64,000 bases of DNA from Chondrus crispus (GCF_000350225.1 NW_005179004.1:186001-250000), one strand, 5' to 3'. Counted from the stretch's first letter, positions 30,259 to 42,547 are shown. Numbers and translations: made by a program. Notes: generated by a model not told the origin, from the sequence alone.

Positions 30259-31849
30259 GCCATGAGGGGTCCATGTCTCGCGTTGGGGGTCGACTGCTGG
30301 TAAGAAGTGAGAGAATGAGTGTAGCTCAGTTGTGGCCTCCTCAGTCAAACGGCACAAGGTCGTTCTGGACACATATACTATGTCCCATGTTGTTTGTAGT
30401 TCAGTTCCATCTTACTGCTTGTAAACTGGGAAGTTTATGATTTTGTTTAGAGCAAAGAATGTATTGAGCAGGTGTATAGGATGTCACACACATAGCCCAA
30501 TACGCAGCGCCGTCAGTCCTTGCCTCATCGGCTGGTGGCGCCAAGCTTCCTCCTTGGCTTGCAGTTGTACGAGGAAGTGTGTCTGTTTGATAGCATGTGG
30601 AATTCGAGTAGCTCTTAAAGTAAACCTCATGTGCCCTTCGAGGAACACCCAAAGCCGCTCATGCCGCTCACTCCTGCGCTTAGTCCATTCGCACAGACTT
30701 GTCAAAGGGCAGCAACTGGACTTTTTCCGTATATGCCTTCGGACTGTTGGCGTGGAAATGAGTGTTTGCATTGTAGCATGTTGGGAGGGACAGAAGGGTA
30801 AACTCTGTTATAATCAACAAGCTTTAGTTGAACGTGTTCTCTCTCTCTTCTCTGTTTTTTCATTGTCCTTCCTTCCCCTTTTGTGTCTACTTCTAAATGT
30901 CGATGGCTTATATAGACTTTTTGTCGGTACGCTACAGCATGGCAAACTATTCCTCAGTTTCTCCTTAGACCTTTCCAGACGTCCCCAACGTTGTATGTTG
31001 GCGTTATGGAACTCGCGATTGAAGGGAGGCGTGCTTGGCGGTCTAGAGTATTCCAGGGCATTGCATCTAGAGTTCTAAAGGTATGCCCTCTTTTCTTATC
31101 TGCCCAATCTCCGCATTTGCCATCGTGGCATTTGTCACAGGTATTAATTTTTAGGAATATTTTCTAGACTTTCCCAGTCACTGCTGGATTCGGATGACAC
31201 ATCCAACATGCACTGAATTTAAAAGGATGGCATAGAACTCCAATATAATTTCTATGCCATACCTAAAAGAATTGTCAAAGGCGGAGTACAGTATCCACTA
31301 GTATTAAAGAGGATGGTATGGGAGATTGAAGGCAAAGACATAAGTAATTGTATGGAGATTAGTTATAGAGTGAAAGGATAGTTTATTGTAGTCTAGCACG
31401 TACTGTATTGTTCTAAGTTTCAGATACGATTTCTATAAAAGGCGCGGATTACGGACGGGGAAACTGTGGTACTGTGACACAGTACCTTGTGGGAAGTGTT
31501 AGCTGTCCCTCTCTTGCATTTGACATTATTTGATGCACCATGATGGTGCATGCATTCTAGAAGAGAGGAACTGTCTAACGATTCGTGTGGTTTTCCGGTA
31601 GTCAAATCCCTACATAAAGCCTCAAAGACCTGAGGTTCAAAATAATAAAGAGGCATCGATCCCAAGACCTCCACGAATTGTGGCGTGCTGGCAATAAAAC
31701 CAAAAGGGGGCAGGCACAACCACTCACTAACCCTGAGAGCCACATAACCTGCAACCCCAAGTGTGTCCAACTTAAGAACCGCTTTGCAAAAACTATTCAA
31801 CACAAGTAACTCACTCTGTTCATTTTATTAACCCTGCGCATCGCTAAAG
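30259..31849. other. Region without a recognised gene
   Basis: A 213-codon plus-strand frame at 30437-31078 and a 127-codon minus-strand frame at 31420-31803 have no recognisable features. There is no clear repeat or RNA gene. Confidence 0.35.
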
Positions 31850-32423
31850 TATCCTTGAAAACATCTCGTCAAGCCGGGCTTCTTCTCCCGAGAGTTTTAC
31901 CGCGTCCCTTCATATTCCTGGCCAACCCTATCCCTTTCGCAACACAAACAGATGCTGCCGGCTATGGATCCCATATTTCATAGAAAGCATCCTTGTCCTG
32001 GATTGCATATTTCATTACTTCGTCAACTGCCGTGAGCCGTCAACGAACATGCAAATTTGATGTTTTTCGCAAAACTTGCCGGACAAGTAAAACCAGCCTG
32101 TACTGAGAAATCTCGGGACATGCAATCAAGAGGCAATCCCCAGGCATGTACCCTTTTTGAAAAGATCACAAAATCATAATTCATGCAATAGCATAGTTCT
32201 TCAACATGTACTCCAGCTAAAACGTTCTTGCAAGCTACTTTCCAAAAAATGGACACCGACCGTTTCATTCAAACCCCATCTTTGCTGCTACTATGACTAC
32301 TTCCAATGCCTCGTCAATCTTTGCAGTTACCGCAAAACATCCTGCCGGGCGGCCTTTTCTTCTGCTGTCACACAGATGCAGTTTCGTTATCGGCCACGGT
32401 AAGTTTGCAGTTCTCACCTGCCC
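31850..32423. repeat. Segmental duplication, copy 2, left part
   Basis: Matches 24662-25234. It ends at the TGCCC target site (32419-32423), where the copia element inserted; the match resumes at 37514. Confidence 0.9.
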
Positions 32424-32521
32424 TGTCAGACCGCACAGGACAGTCTGTCCCGCAAATGACAGACTTATTACCAGCGAGCGACGACGAGTAAACGAGGAGT
32501 CATCAGTCTCTTGTTCACACA
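32424..32521 (+). repeat. Copia 5' LTR (98 bp)
   Basis: Starts TGTCAGACCGCACAGG and ends TTGTTCACACA. It is unusually short for a copia LTR. It matches the 140-bp right LTR apart from point differences and a 42-bp block present only in the right copy. Confidence 0.85.
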
Positions 32522-32533
32522 GGTTATGGGCAC
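32522..32533 (+). other. Copia primer binding site (internal initiator tRNA-Met type)
   Basis: GGTTATGGGCAC directly follows the LTR. Drosophila copia and some relatives prime from the anticodon region of an initiator tRNA-Met half-molecule; their sites read GGTTATGGGC-like, complementary to GCCCATAACC. This site fits that type rather than the usual TGGTATCAGAGC. Confidence 0.6.
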
Positions 32534-32876
32534 CTTCCGCTACCTTGCATAACACCACCTTCCCGTCATCGGAAATCAGCGACACAACCCACACCGACAC
32601 GAACAAAACGATCCCTTTCACTGCGGAGGAGCCCCAGGCTAAACCCCACTCCACTCTTACATACCCGCACAATCTCATCCAACACCAACAACCAATACGA
32701 CAAACCTCACGACAAATCACCAGACAAAAGACACAACACATCCAACGCCGACAACCAATACGACAAACCTCACGACAAATCACATGACAAACAACACAAC
32801 ACATCACACAACACACCAAACGACAAACGCCAAAACAAAAAGACAAGACATCAACACAAACCAAGACATACTCAAC

Positions 32877-33310
32877 ATGGACAAACGACCTGACATTCCA
32901 CGCCTAGATTCCATGAACTACGGACCGTGGATCATCGCTACACGAGCAGCAGCACACACTATCAACTCCATCCAACACATACTAAGCAACCCCAACCCCC
33001 CACAAGATGACACAGACCTTGCCACATTCCAAAGAAACAAAAACTACCTACTCGGCAAGTTAATCACATCAATTCCCCCCAGATCGCCAACCTAATCCTC
33101 ACCCCCACCAGCGACCCAACCCCGTACGAACTGATCCAGGCTGTCACGTCCCACGTGGACACGACCACCGCCTCAGACCACAAATATCTGAAGCAGCTCG
33201 CTGAACAAGCGCAATATCTCCCTGATATGACCCTGGAGCAGTACATCTCTGCCCACGAACAAATCCGGACGAGAATGATCGCAGCACGGTACCCAGAGAT
33301 CTTAAACCCC
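32877..33310 (+). pseudogene. Copia Gag, first part
   Basis: An ATG at 32877 opens MDKRPDIPRLDSMNYGPW, a typical copia Gag start (the short NYGPWIIA block is a family hallmark). The frame ends at 33095 because a run of C at 33076-33081 has lost one base. In the next frame Gag continues (YELIQAVTSHVDTTTA, LEQYISAHEQIRTRM) up to the solo LTR. Confidence 0.75.
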
Positions 33311-33315
33311 AAAAC

Positions 33316-33925
33316 TGTAGCATAAACACCCCCAGACGAACGAGCGTGTATGCGTAGTTCGACCTGTAGACCCCGTTCGAACGGGAAGACGGGTGAAGCA
33401 CCAGCTAACGAGGCAGGGAAGCGGGCCCTGGTGGCGGTGTGGTAGAGCGGGAAGGTCGGGGACGAGCGTACGCACGGGCCGATCTACGCCTCGACGCCCC
33501 GGAGCAGCGCTGGGTAACGTACCAGCGCTGACGGGCGGAGGCGGATCTAGGCTCGCTTGCGCACGCGTGTGTCCCCTACCCGGTCCCTTCCTCCTAACGC
33601 ACGCGAAGGCGATGGCGCGTAGTTACAATAAGCTGGGTGGACTGAACTTGGAGGTCGGTTGAGAACAAGTCCGTGCTTGTCGCCCCCGTCCGCCGTCGGT
33701 CCGCTCCTGTATTTAATGTTACAAAACCGTCTATCATCACGGAGTACAGTACGTACTGTGCTCGACGGCGCTACAGTAGTGCGCACCGTCAGCCAGTGGG
33801 CTGCTGGTACACGCGTCATACACGTGTAGTACACGTGGAGTACACGTGCGCTCGTGGCCTGTAAGGCTCGTGCCTTACAGCGCTGGATCCAATTTCTAAT
33901 CTAATTACTTCGTCGATATACTACA
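33316..33925 (-). repeat. Gypsy solo LTR (LTR D) inside the copia gag
   Basis: 610 bp, starting TGTAGCATAAAC and ending ATATACTACA, with the target duplication AAAAC at 33311-33315 and 33926-33930. It is a diverged member of the A/B/C LTR family. An internal recombination removed the rest of the gypsy element. Its hairpins keep pairing with different bases (see findings). Confidence 0.9.
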
Positions 33926-33930
33926 AAAAC

Positions 33931-36900
33931 CACTGTCGATTTCCTCATCGACGGGCTGCGATTCAACCCGTCCACCGCCACCATAGGAATCCATCTCAGA
34001 GCTCTAGATACTAAGGACACAAAAGACTTCGTACACAAGTTCAACCGTTTGACCATGTACAGGCAACCGACGCAATTTCAACCGTATGACATGAACGACG
34101 ACGCAGGAGCCTCAAATTCAATCAGAAATTCAGCACCGGCCCCACAATGGTACAACCGCACCCCACGCCGGAACCTCCACGTCCCAAAACATCCATGCCG
34201 CTTCCACATGTCCCTCGGCGTCTCCCGACCCAGACACACGGACCTCGAACGCGACCACGCAGCACACCCCCGTCACAGTACATGCCAGCCGCCACGATCA
34301 AAGCCATACCACACAGCACGTGCCGCTCACGGTCACTTTGACTACAACAGCGACACCGAAACGGCAATGGACGACACGGCAAGCCAAGCCCCCTTCCACG
34401 ACAACTGTACGTACATCCTCGATTTGGGCGCTCACCCGTCCCATATCAAAAACCTCTCTGCTATATACCAACCAAGGCCGATCTGCCCCAAAACAAAAAC
34501 AGCCACCAACCACATCGTGCAATTCACTCACGCTGGGCAGACGACGATCAAGACGATTAAGGGACACATGCTCAAGGTTTCAGCCGTCGTTTCCCCGGAC
34601 ATGACAAGCAGCCTCCAAGCCAGAGGAGCGCGCACGATCCTCGCACCGCGACGCAATCCGAAACCACACACTCCACAGCCAACCCCCGCCAACTAACCTC
34701 AGCCAACCCACCCCTCATCACAAGTCGAGCACTACGCCCCATTACCACACAACAGATACCAAATACACCTTTACCCATACGCTCAACGCCAGCACCACAC
34801 ATCCTACCGATCCCTTGTAAGGCCACTGACCAAATCTTACACCACTGGCACCTGCGACTGAACCACGCATCCTTACGTACAATCCAAACTATCGCCAAAT
34901 CGCGAACGATACACGGCCTTCCAGCATCCCTCGCCTCAACACGCCGCCCACTGTCATGCTCTGAATGCGCGCACGCAAAGCAGCGACCGGCACGCCATGC
35001 CCCCACTCAACATCACTACAGTACAGGTGAATACCTAAGCTCCGATACATGCGGCCTCATCCATCCTCGATCCAACCACTGCAATCACCACTTCCTCTCG
35101 TACATTGACGCGGCATCCCGGTACGTCATGCTTTATTTTCTGAGAACGAGAAGCGAAGTCAGCACCATCATGCCACAATTTTTCGCCATAATGAAACAAC
35201 GCAACCGTCTCCCGAGTTTCTACCGCGCCAATAACGCACGCGAATTCAAGTCCAACCACTCATTCCAGACAGATGCCTCATTAGGCATCAAGTACGAGAA
35301 TAACACCCCGCACCAACCCCAGGAAAATTCTATCTCAGAGAGAATTAATCAAACTCTCATGAACGCCGCCAGAGCCAACCTCCATCACGCCATCCTCCCT
35401 GACGCGTATTGGGAAGACGCAGTACGCGACGCAGCGTACAAATAAAACATCATCCCCACCGGGCAACCGGGAAAGCACCCCACACTCTGTGGCCACACGA
35501 CAAGCGCAACCCAAACAACTTTTAATCTTCGGACAACTGGGCACGATCCCCATCTACGGTACCAAAAAGAAACTTGACACACGCAGCCGTACAGTACGAT
35601 ATATGTACTCCAACAGCCCCCAATCGATCACAGTGCAAGACACGCACACTCACAAGTACCACATCACTCGCACGCAGGACTTTCATCCTTACACAAAAGC
35701 ACACGACCCCGCCGTCACCACTACAGCAGTCCTCCGCACCTCACCAGCTACACCAATCCCACTCACCACACCCGACCCAAGCACCAGATAGGAAGCTAGA
35801 ACTTACCCAGACGCGGCCCAATGGGTACAAGCACACGACGCAGAACTGGATAAATTAGACAACACCGAAACCATCCAATGGCTAGCAGTCACACAGCTCC
35901 CCAAGCATACAAAGTTGATACCCCTCACAATGACGTTTCGATACATTCGAGACCACACCAGCACCGTCACCGCCCGAAAAGCGCGATGGGCAGCCAGAGG
36001 CGACCGCATGACCCCAGGCACGCACTATGATCCAGAGCAAGTAACGACCTATATGGCAGACAAGACCACAGTACGCCTACTGCTCGCCATCACCGCCTCA
36101 CACAACTGGTCCCTCGAGCACATGGACATCCGCTCAGCATACCTCCACGAAAAATTCCCCCAAACAAAACCAGTGTATATCAAGCAACACCCCCGCTTTG
36201 ACGGGACTCTTAAACATCCAGGCAAAGCGGGACTCCTCATGCGCAATATATGTAGTACACCGCAGCCAGCACGAATTTATCACAACGGCCTGTCCAAACA
36301 TCTGACCTCACACGGATACAAACCTACTCAGGCAGACCCCTGCCTTTTCTACAAAAAATCCGAACAAGGTCTCATCCTAGTGGCCATTAACATGGATGAC
36401 TTCCTCTCAGTGGCATCCTCCCAAACGCTGCAAGACGAGATCCACGCCGTCCTCACAGCCAAGTACAAAATCAACCGCCTTGGCTTTCCAGCAAAGTACC
36501 TCAAATGGCACGTACAACGCCTCGCCAACTTCGCTATATACATATCCCAACCAAACGTTGCTCGAACTATACTCACCATAAAGGGCATGCTCTCCTCCAA
36601 CGCAAAGCGCACACCGCTACCGCCCAAAGCTTTCACATACACAAAAGAGGAACCACGCCTGGACCAACAGCAATCATTCCTCTTTAGATAGACAATCGGC
36701 GATCTCCGCTACTTAGCAGACAGCACAAGACCCGATACACACCCCACTGTCAGCATTCTCGCATTCGTCATGCACAAACCGGCGCGCACGCACAAAAACC
36801 ACCTCCACTGGCTCCTTCGTTACCTAAGCAGCACAAAACACGACGGAATCCTGTTCAAGGCAAGCACACCGAACGCCCGTCCCAGCCTCCGCACATACAG

Positions 36901-37330
36901 CGACTCAGACTCCGCCAATGACCACGCACTCTGCTCCAAAACAGAAGTTGTCCACATGTTCCACGACGCCCCCATAAGATGGACATCGGCACGGCAATCC
37001 GTAGTCGCGGACTCCACGTGTGAAGCCGAATACGTGGTAGCGACGGCGGCAACACAACAAGCACATTGGATTCACCGCCTCCTTGTCGATGCGCACACAC
37101 CGGAAACCCAACCGACCCTCTTTACGTATACAACAAGGCCGCGATCCTCGTCGTCCAAAACTCGGCCCCAACCAAACGCCGAAAATTCATTGACATCAAA
37201 CACCACCTCATACAGAACCACATACAAAGAGGAACGGTCAAGATTCACCACATACCATCCGAGGAGAACGTAGCCGACTACTTCACAAAACCCCTCGGAC
37301 CCCAACGCACAAAAAACCTTCTCAACAAAC
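33931..37330 (+). pseudogene. Copia Gag-Pol remainder
   Basis: After the solo LTR the polyprotein continues in several frames. It runs Gag C-terminus (34049 on), then a protease site YILDLGAHPSHI near 34420 (DSG changed to DLG). Next comes integrase: HLRLNHASL and CSECAHAKQ near 34845-34985, D in SSDTCG, N replacing the second Asp in YRANNAREF, and E in ENSISERINQ. RT follows at 35915-36691 (HMDIRSAYL, with INMDDFL in place of YVDDF), then RNase H (YSDSDSAND, CEAEYVVATAATQQ) and the usual end IDIKHHLIQNH...HIPSEENVADYFTKPL. Stops near 35445 and 36691 and at least three frameshifts make it dead. Confidence 0.85.
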
Positions 37331-37373
37331 TCAGCTTCGTCGACCCAAAACCCGTATTAGCGAACCCGGGGAC

Positions 37374-37513
37374 TGTCAGACCGCACAATCACATGCGCCA
37401 ATAGTCATTTTGTAGTTTCAGACCGCATAGGACAGTCTGTACCGAAGGGAACAGACTTATAACCAACGAGCGACGACGAATAAACGAGAAGTCATCGGTC
37501 TCTTGTTCACACA
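37374..37513 (+). repeat. Copia 3' LTR (140 bp)
   Basis: Same ends as the left LTR, but with 42 extra bases after TGTCAGACCGCA. The extra block ends in a second CAGACCGCA, so it looks like a slippage or template-switch duplication. The purine-rich GGGGA just before 37374 may be the polypurine tract. Confidence 0.8.
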
Positions 37514-37872
37514 TGCCCCGCAGTACGAACAAGAATTTAATGAACAGAGCTATTCCATGTTGAGATCCACGTCCGAAAACTGTGAAAAGCATGAATGTAA
37601 GATGCTTTCGTCTTTGCTGGCGATGATGGCTGCGGGGCGGCGGTTTTTTATACTGCTCATCATGAAATTCAAGATCTCTCCGAGGAGAAACTCATTCTCC
37701 AAGTTGTACACACTACAATAAAACCTGTTCAGTCATAGAACATAGCTTCACTGCATGCCATCAAAACCTTGATCTTGGTGTTCTCAAGAAAATCTACGAA
37801 GCAAGATTGGGAACAGCTGTTGGGCCTGCGTTTTCCCCTCAACAATAGCGAAATCACCAACCCTCGTATCTG

Positions 37873-37878
37873 TATAAA
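37873..37878 (+). promoter_or_regulatory. TATA box of cysteine-rich gene, copy 2
   Basis: TATAAA, 90 bp upstream of the ATG, in the duplicated promoter. Confidence 0.55.
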
Positions 37879-37967
37879 CCGCTTGAGTCAGCTTAACCTT
37901 CTGAGTTCCCATCACCCACAGCCCATCACCAACAGGAAGAAATTTCACACCACTCATCCAAACAATC

Positions 37968-38465
37968 ATGAAGTTCATCCTTTTCTTGGCCATTGTCGGC
38001 CTCGCCCTCACCTCTGTCTTCGCTGAGGACATTCCCACTGAAGCCCGCAGCCGCAGCTATCGTCCCTGCCCATGCAAATGCCTCGTTGGGCGTGGTGCCA
38101 GACGTGCCATCCGTGCTTGCCGCAGCTACCGGTTCCGGTTCCACTGCGAGGTGAGCACCTGCTACTACCACGGTAAACCTGGTACGCAGTGCTGTGACAA
38201 GGATGAGCCGAGACCGTCCGCGTCTCCATCCAGCACCCCGTCGGCGACTCCGTCCCCGTCCCCGTCAAAGAGCCCCGAACCACCCAAGTGTCCGTGCACT
38301 TGCGGCTCCAAGAGGGACGCTAGGCGTGAGTGCCCCTACAAGCCGTACTGTCAGATCATGAAGTGCCCGCCGCCCGAGGTCCACCACCCGGTCCCCCACC
38401 ACTACAACAAGCCGAAGCCTGAGTTCAAGTGCTGCTACAAATCGCATGTCGCCCCTGTCCACTAA
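37968..38465 (+). CDS. Secreted two-module cysteine-rich protein, copy 2 (165 aa)
   Basis: The full-length version of the duplicated gene. The signal peptide is at 1-19. Module 1 cysteines are at 34, 36, 38, 51, 60, 65, 75 and 76. The Ser/Pro linker covers ~81-106. Module 2 cysteines are at 108, 110, 112, 122, 128, 133, 155 and 156, and the tail is KSHVAPVH. It differs from copy 1 at only a few residues (K/T, K/R, R/P) and by the eight-residue C-terminal tail. The two modules share the CxCxC...CC layout, so the protein probably arose by internal duplication. All cysteines are even in number and likely disulfide-bonded outside the cell. The promoter survived the copia insertion about 450 bp upstream. 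The function is unknown. Confidence 0.88.
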   Translation: MKFILFLAIVGLALTSVFAEDIPTEARSRSYRPCPCKCLVGRGARRAIRACRSYRFRFHCEVSTCYYHGKPGTQCCDKDEPRPSASPSSTPSATPSPSPSKSPEPPKCPCTCGSKRDARRECPYKPYCQIMKCPPPEVHHPVPHHYNKPKPEFKCCYKSHVAPVH

Positions 38466-38570
38466 GTGTTGTAGTGGAACTGTTCGATCAGATTCAGAAC
38501 TGTCAGGAGCGGGCAATTAGGTTGTTTGGATAGGCTGTATCAGTTAGATGCGACCTTTTCCCCATCTTTC

Positions 38571-38576
38571 AATAAA
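38571..38576 (+). terminator. Poly(A) signal of cysteine-rich gene, copy 2
   Basis: AATAAA, about 110 bp after the stop, conserved with copy 1. Confidence 0.5.
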
Positions 38577-39172
38577 GAGCCAGTCCCTTTGAATCGTAAG
38601 CTTCGATCGTATGTCTACACGACTTACTGACTCTAACAGTGCTGCGGGTGGAGTTCGTGAGTTAGGGGAGGGTCTCTTTCCCGACTTAAAGATGGACGTA
38701 CTTCCGCTGCGCAGCGCCCAACTCGCAACAGTGTTCTGGAACATATTGCTTCCAGTGTGCGCTTGGCGCGAGTTCTTCGACAACTACTCATCAGGGACAC
38801 GAATGCATCGCAGCTAGTATGCCCTATTTATACATTACAAGTTTAAAACCAAGGTGCAGGATACACAAAGGAAGCAATTGTACCTTTGCGTGCAGTACAT
38901 ACATAGAGCACTAATCTGCAGGCGCCCGTAAGGTGACGTCAGCTCAGAACCCGAAGTTTTTGAGATCTGGGCTTTCGCGGAAACGGCGTCATGGTAAGGC
39001 CTCCCTTCCCTGCATCTATATTTTGCCGGCGCTCATGTGTGTTGCACTGGCAGGAAACGAGGAAAACGGCGTGTGCAAGAATCTGGTACTGTGCGGTGGG
39101 CACGGATGCATACCGTATGCAGCATACGCCGACGAAGAGAACGGTGAAATGTAACATGGCGACGGCTGCAGA

Positions 39173-40559
39173 GTTTATCTTCCAAAACTTGAGATGAAAT
39201 CAAAGAATGTATACATTTTGCCAGTTCGAAAGATGTTAGTATATCGAAAATATAGAAACTTCGGGTGTTCCTGAAAATAAAGAATTAATACGAACAATTT
39301 GAAGGTCCGCAAGCAGATGAACAAAGCACCACGACAATTTCCTGAACGGTTTTGCGTCTACTCCTGCAATTGCACGGTGCGTGTTCTCATTGGTGTACAA
39401 CTTTCAGAAAAAGCAGTGACCACAGAAGGTGAGCGAAGCGAGACGAGATTGGGCGACGATGGCTGGGAAGGTCCCAAAGCATAGCACAAATATTAGGGGC
39501 TACGCCAAATAATGCCCAGCTCCCCTTGCATTCGGGCAGGGTGCTGATACAGGGGCAATTATTCGCCGTGTTGCCCCCAGTTTGGGCGAAGCGTGTTGCG
39601 GCAATTGGGAGTGGTCTCGGTATCGTTCGTCCTGCATAGACGGAGATCGTCTGCAAGAATTTCGGGAACTCTTCAAAATCACTAGTGTCTTTTTGTTGAA
39701 AGTGGCACCAGTATCAACCTTGATCCGCCACAGGGTTGGTACTGTAGTGCCCCAATGACCGAATTTATGTGTTCAAAAATCGGACCCAAAATTGGAATCG
39801 TTGAAAACGCTCTCGAAATCAAGGTCCCAGACATTTGAGCGTCCACGCCCGCGCATGCATTTGCGCCCACGCCGGATCCCTACAAAGCTAACATCTCCAA
39901 TACCCGATAGCGGGTTAGTCCCCTCATGGCCATACGGATGCCATTAGTGCAATACGGCAAAGATAAGGCTAATTGCGAATGCTGTAGTTACATAGCACCT
40001 ATTGTAGAGCTACGATAGAGCCGTGTACTTAAGCGGACAGCTCCGGGCAACTGCAGCGTCTGTGCCACAGATCAACAAAGGTAAATTGCAACAACCACTA
40101 CCACACGGAAAATTATCACTTTTCGAGCATCTCCAGAGCATTTGCCCGTACCACTCTGCCCGAGGCATGCTCTTGAAAGGTGCCAAAATACATTTGAGAA
40201 CAAATTTATGCGTCCCGGGCAGCGTACCTAACATCGTTTTGTAAGCTTCGCTTTACCCCATTTTTATACGGCGAAAGTTTTGTCCCCTTATGGCATAGAG
40301 CTCCCCGCCACTTTTATCAAACAGACCCCAGAACACATTTGCCCGCAGAAGCCTCATATGTCAGAAAATAAATCAGACTTGACGAGTAGAAGTAGTTCAA
40401 GGAGCAAACGTTTTGCATTTTAGCGAAAGGTACCCCTCTTTAGGAATAATTTTCGTTCTATATACTGGAGCATTTCCAAAAAGCTTCTGTGCTCCTCAGC
40501 GACATGCGTGGAGGAACTAACTTATCCCAGTGCCCCTTATCCAGGAGGGTCTCACTGCT
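39173..40559. other. Region without a recognised gene
   Basis: Only short frames without motifs. No LTR ends, tRNA or tandem repeats were noticed. Confidence 0.35.
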
Positions 40560-42382
40560 CTCGTCACACTGGACAGCAAAGCACGGGACCTCATCGTCGA
40601 CCGGTTCGGTATATCTGCCATCGGTTCATACGGGAGAGACGCCGTCGACGAGCTGCTGTGTCACGTCCGAGCGGTATTGTACTTCGTATTCGTACTCCGC
40701 TAAGCGCAGGCGCCAATGTGCGAGCCGACCAGAATTGCCGCTAAATGGAGAACCCAGCATAGGGCCTCGTGATCCGTGGCGAGCTTGAAGGCTCTCTCGC
40801 ATAGGTACGGCCATAGCGTGAGTATGCTCCACACTACGGCCAAGCATTCATTTTCGGTAGTCGTATAATTGCGCTCCACATCGGGTAACGTGCGGCTCTA
40901 ATATTCGATCGGTCGAGTACCTCCTTCGGGTTGCTCCTGTAGAAGGGCGCAACCCACTTGGTGTCCGCACGCGTCGGTGTCCAACGTGTACTAAACTCCG
41001 TAACGGGGCAGTGTGAAGATTGGCGGCGACACGAGGCGTTGCTTCAATTCCTCAAACGCCGCGTATTCCGTATTGGTAAATGTCTCGAATTCGTGGGGCT
41101 CATTCTCGCCGGTCTTCTTGTTCAGCAGCGCGGCAATCTTCGTGAATCCTTAAACGAACCGTCCGTACACGTTGCACATCCCAAGAAAGTATCGCAGCTT
41201 TGTTTGGTTCGTATGTGCGCGCGCTCGATCGGGATGACGTTGCGACGCTCCTCCTCCAATCGTCCCGGACGTATCACGTGTCGGAGATAGGTTACGGAGG
41301 TGTCTAAAATCCCGCGTTTCGACAATTTTAGCGACACGCCCGCATTATGTAGCAGCCGTACTACCTCGCGAACGTGCGTTATATGTTCCGAAACGGATCG
41401 CGAGTAGAAAATGATGTCATTGAAGTAGACCATCGCGGTGATCCATTTCACGAGGGATAGGATGATATCAACCGCTCGTTGAAATGTCGCGGGCGCATTC
41501 TTGAGACGGAACGGCTTACGTAGAAAGCGGTGGAGTCCAGAGTGCGACGCGAGCATGGATTAATCGCCATCCTCCTTGGCGATCTCCACCGGCCAATACC
41601 CGGTATTACATTCAAGCGTGGTAAGACAGTGACATCGCCTCGCTAGTCGATACATTCGTCCATGCGCAGTAGAGGGTAGGAATCGCAAACCGTACCGGCA
41701 TTCAGCTTGCGATAATCACCGCAGAACCACATGGTCCCGTCCTTTTTTGGGACGAAGACCACCGGGCTCGCCTATTCGGCCGATGTCCGTTCGATGATTC
41801 TCGCGCGCAGCATGCAGTCGATCTCCTTCTTCTCCCTCTCGCGCGCGATCTGTCCGGCTCGGTAGGGCGCTTAGTAGATCGCCCTCGCACCGGGCTTCAT
41901 ATCGATGCAATGGTTTGTGGCGTCGATCTTACCTAAGCGGCCGAACCACATGTTCTTGAACCGGGACAGCATGTCCATAATTTCTGCCCGAACGGTACTG
42001 TCTTCTGCGCCAATGTGTATGTCCTCTTCCCACGAGCGCATCTTCTGCGCGTCCGTATCTGTCCGCTCATCCGCTTGAGCGAAGTTGCCACTGTGGGCGT
42101 CGTCCGTATCCGGTTCGTCGCGTCGCGCGTGTCCTTCCCTAACGATCGAAGATTTAATCTTATAATACAATAAGTAGTAGTAAGTGTTTTATAGTTGCTT
42201 GAACAAACAATTATAAAGTTTTAATACAATAAGTATAGTTAAGTATAGTATAATACAATAAGTATAGTTAAGTATAGTATAATACAATAAGTATAGTTAA
42301 GTATAGCATAATACAATAAGTAGTAGTAAGTGTTTTATAGTTGCTTGAACAAACAATTATAAAGTTTTAATACAATTATATC

Positions 42383-42476
42383 TAAGAAGAATGGGATTCG
42401 AACCCACGACGTACGAAAGTTTTTTGCACGTGACGATTTAGCAAACCGTTGTTTTAAACCACTCAACCATCTTCTT
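42383..42476 (-). tRNA. trnS(gcu): tRNA-Ser(GCU), organelle-type
   Basis: Read on the minus strand: acceptor AAGAAGA pairs perfectly with TCTTCTT, the D-arm is GTT/AAC, and the anticodon arm is ACGGT-TTGCTAA-ATCGT with anticodon GCT. A long variable arm of ~24 nt is typical of tRNA-Ser, and the T-arm is GTGGG-TTCGAAT-CCCAT, then discriminator A. No CCA is encoded. The AT-rich sequence and the AT-rich surroundings resemble an organellar (probably mitochondrial) tRNA rather than a nuclear one. No intron. Transcription in the nucleus would need A/B boxes; the B-box-like GGTTCGAATCC is present. Confidence 0.85.
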
Positions 42477-42507
42477 CCTTCTAGGTAAACGTTTTTTTAA
42501 ACGGGTC

Positions 42508-42547
42508 TATTTTTCGTACAGGAGTTGCGACTCCTGTACGAAAAATA
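42508..42547. other. Perfect 18-bp hairpin with TGCG loop
   Basis: Arm 42508-42525 (TATTTTTCGTACAGGAGT), loop TGCG, arm 42530-42547. It resembles an organellar 3'-end or terminator stem-loop next to a tRNA. Confidence 0.7.

Larger units (their letters stand above)
32424..37513 (+). mobile_element. Ty1/copia retrotransposon in duplication copy 2
   Basis: Flanked by the 5-bp duplication TGCCC (32419-32423 and 37514-37518). Duplication copy 1 preserves the empty site at 25230-25234. Domain order is Gag, protease, integrase, RT, RNase H, as in copia. The body is 5.1 kb with a 610-bp gypsy solo LTR inside. Several frameshifts, stops and lost catalytic residues show it is inactive. Confidence 0.92.
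37514..39172. repeat. Segmental duplication, copy 2, right part
   Basis: Resumes the match to 25230-26889 directly after the copia element. Confidence 0.9.
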
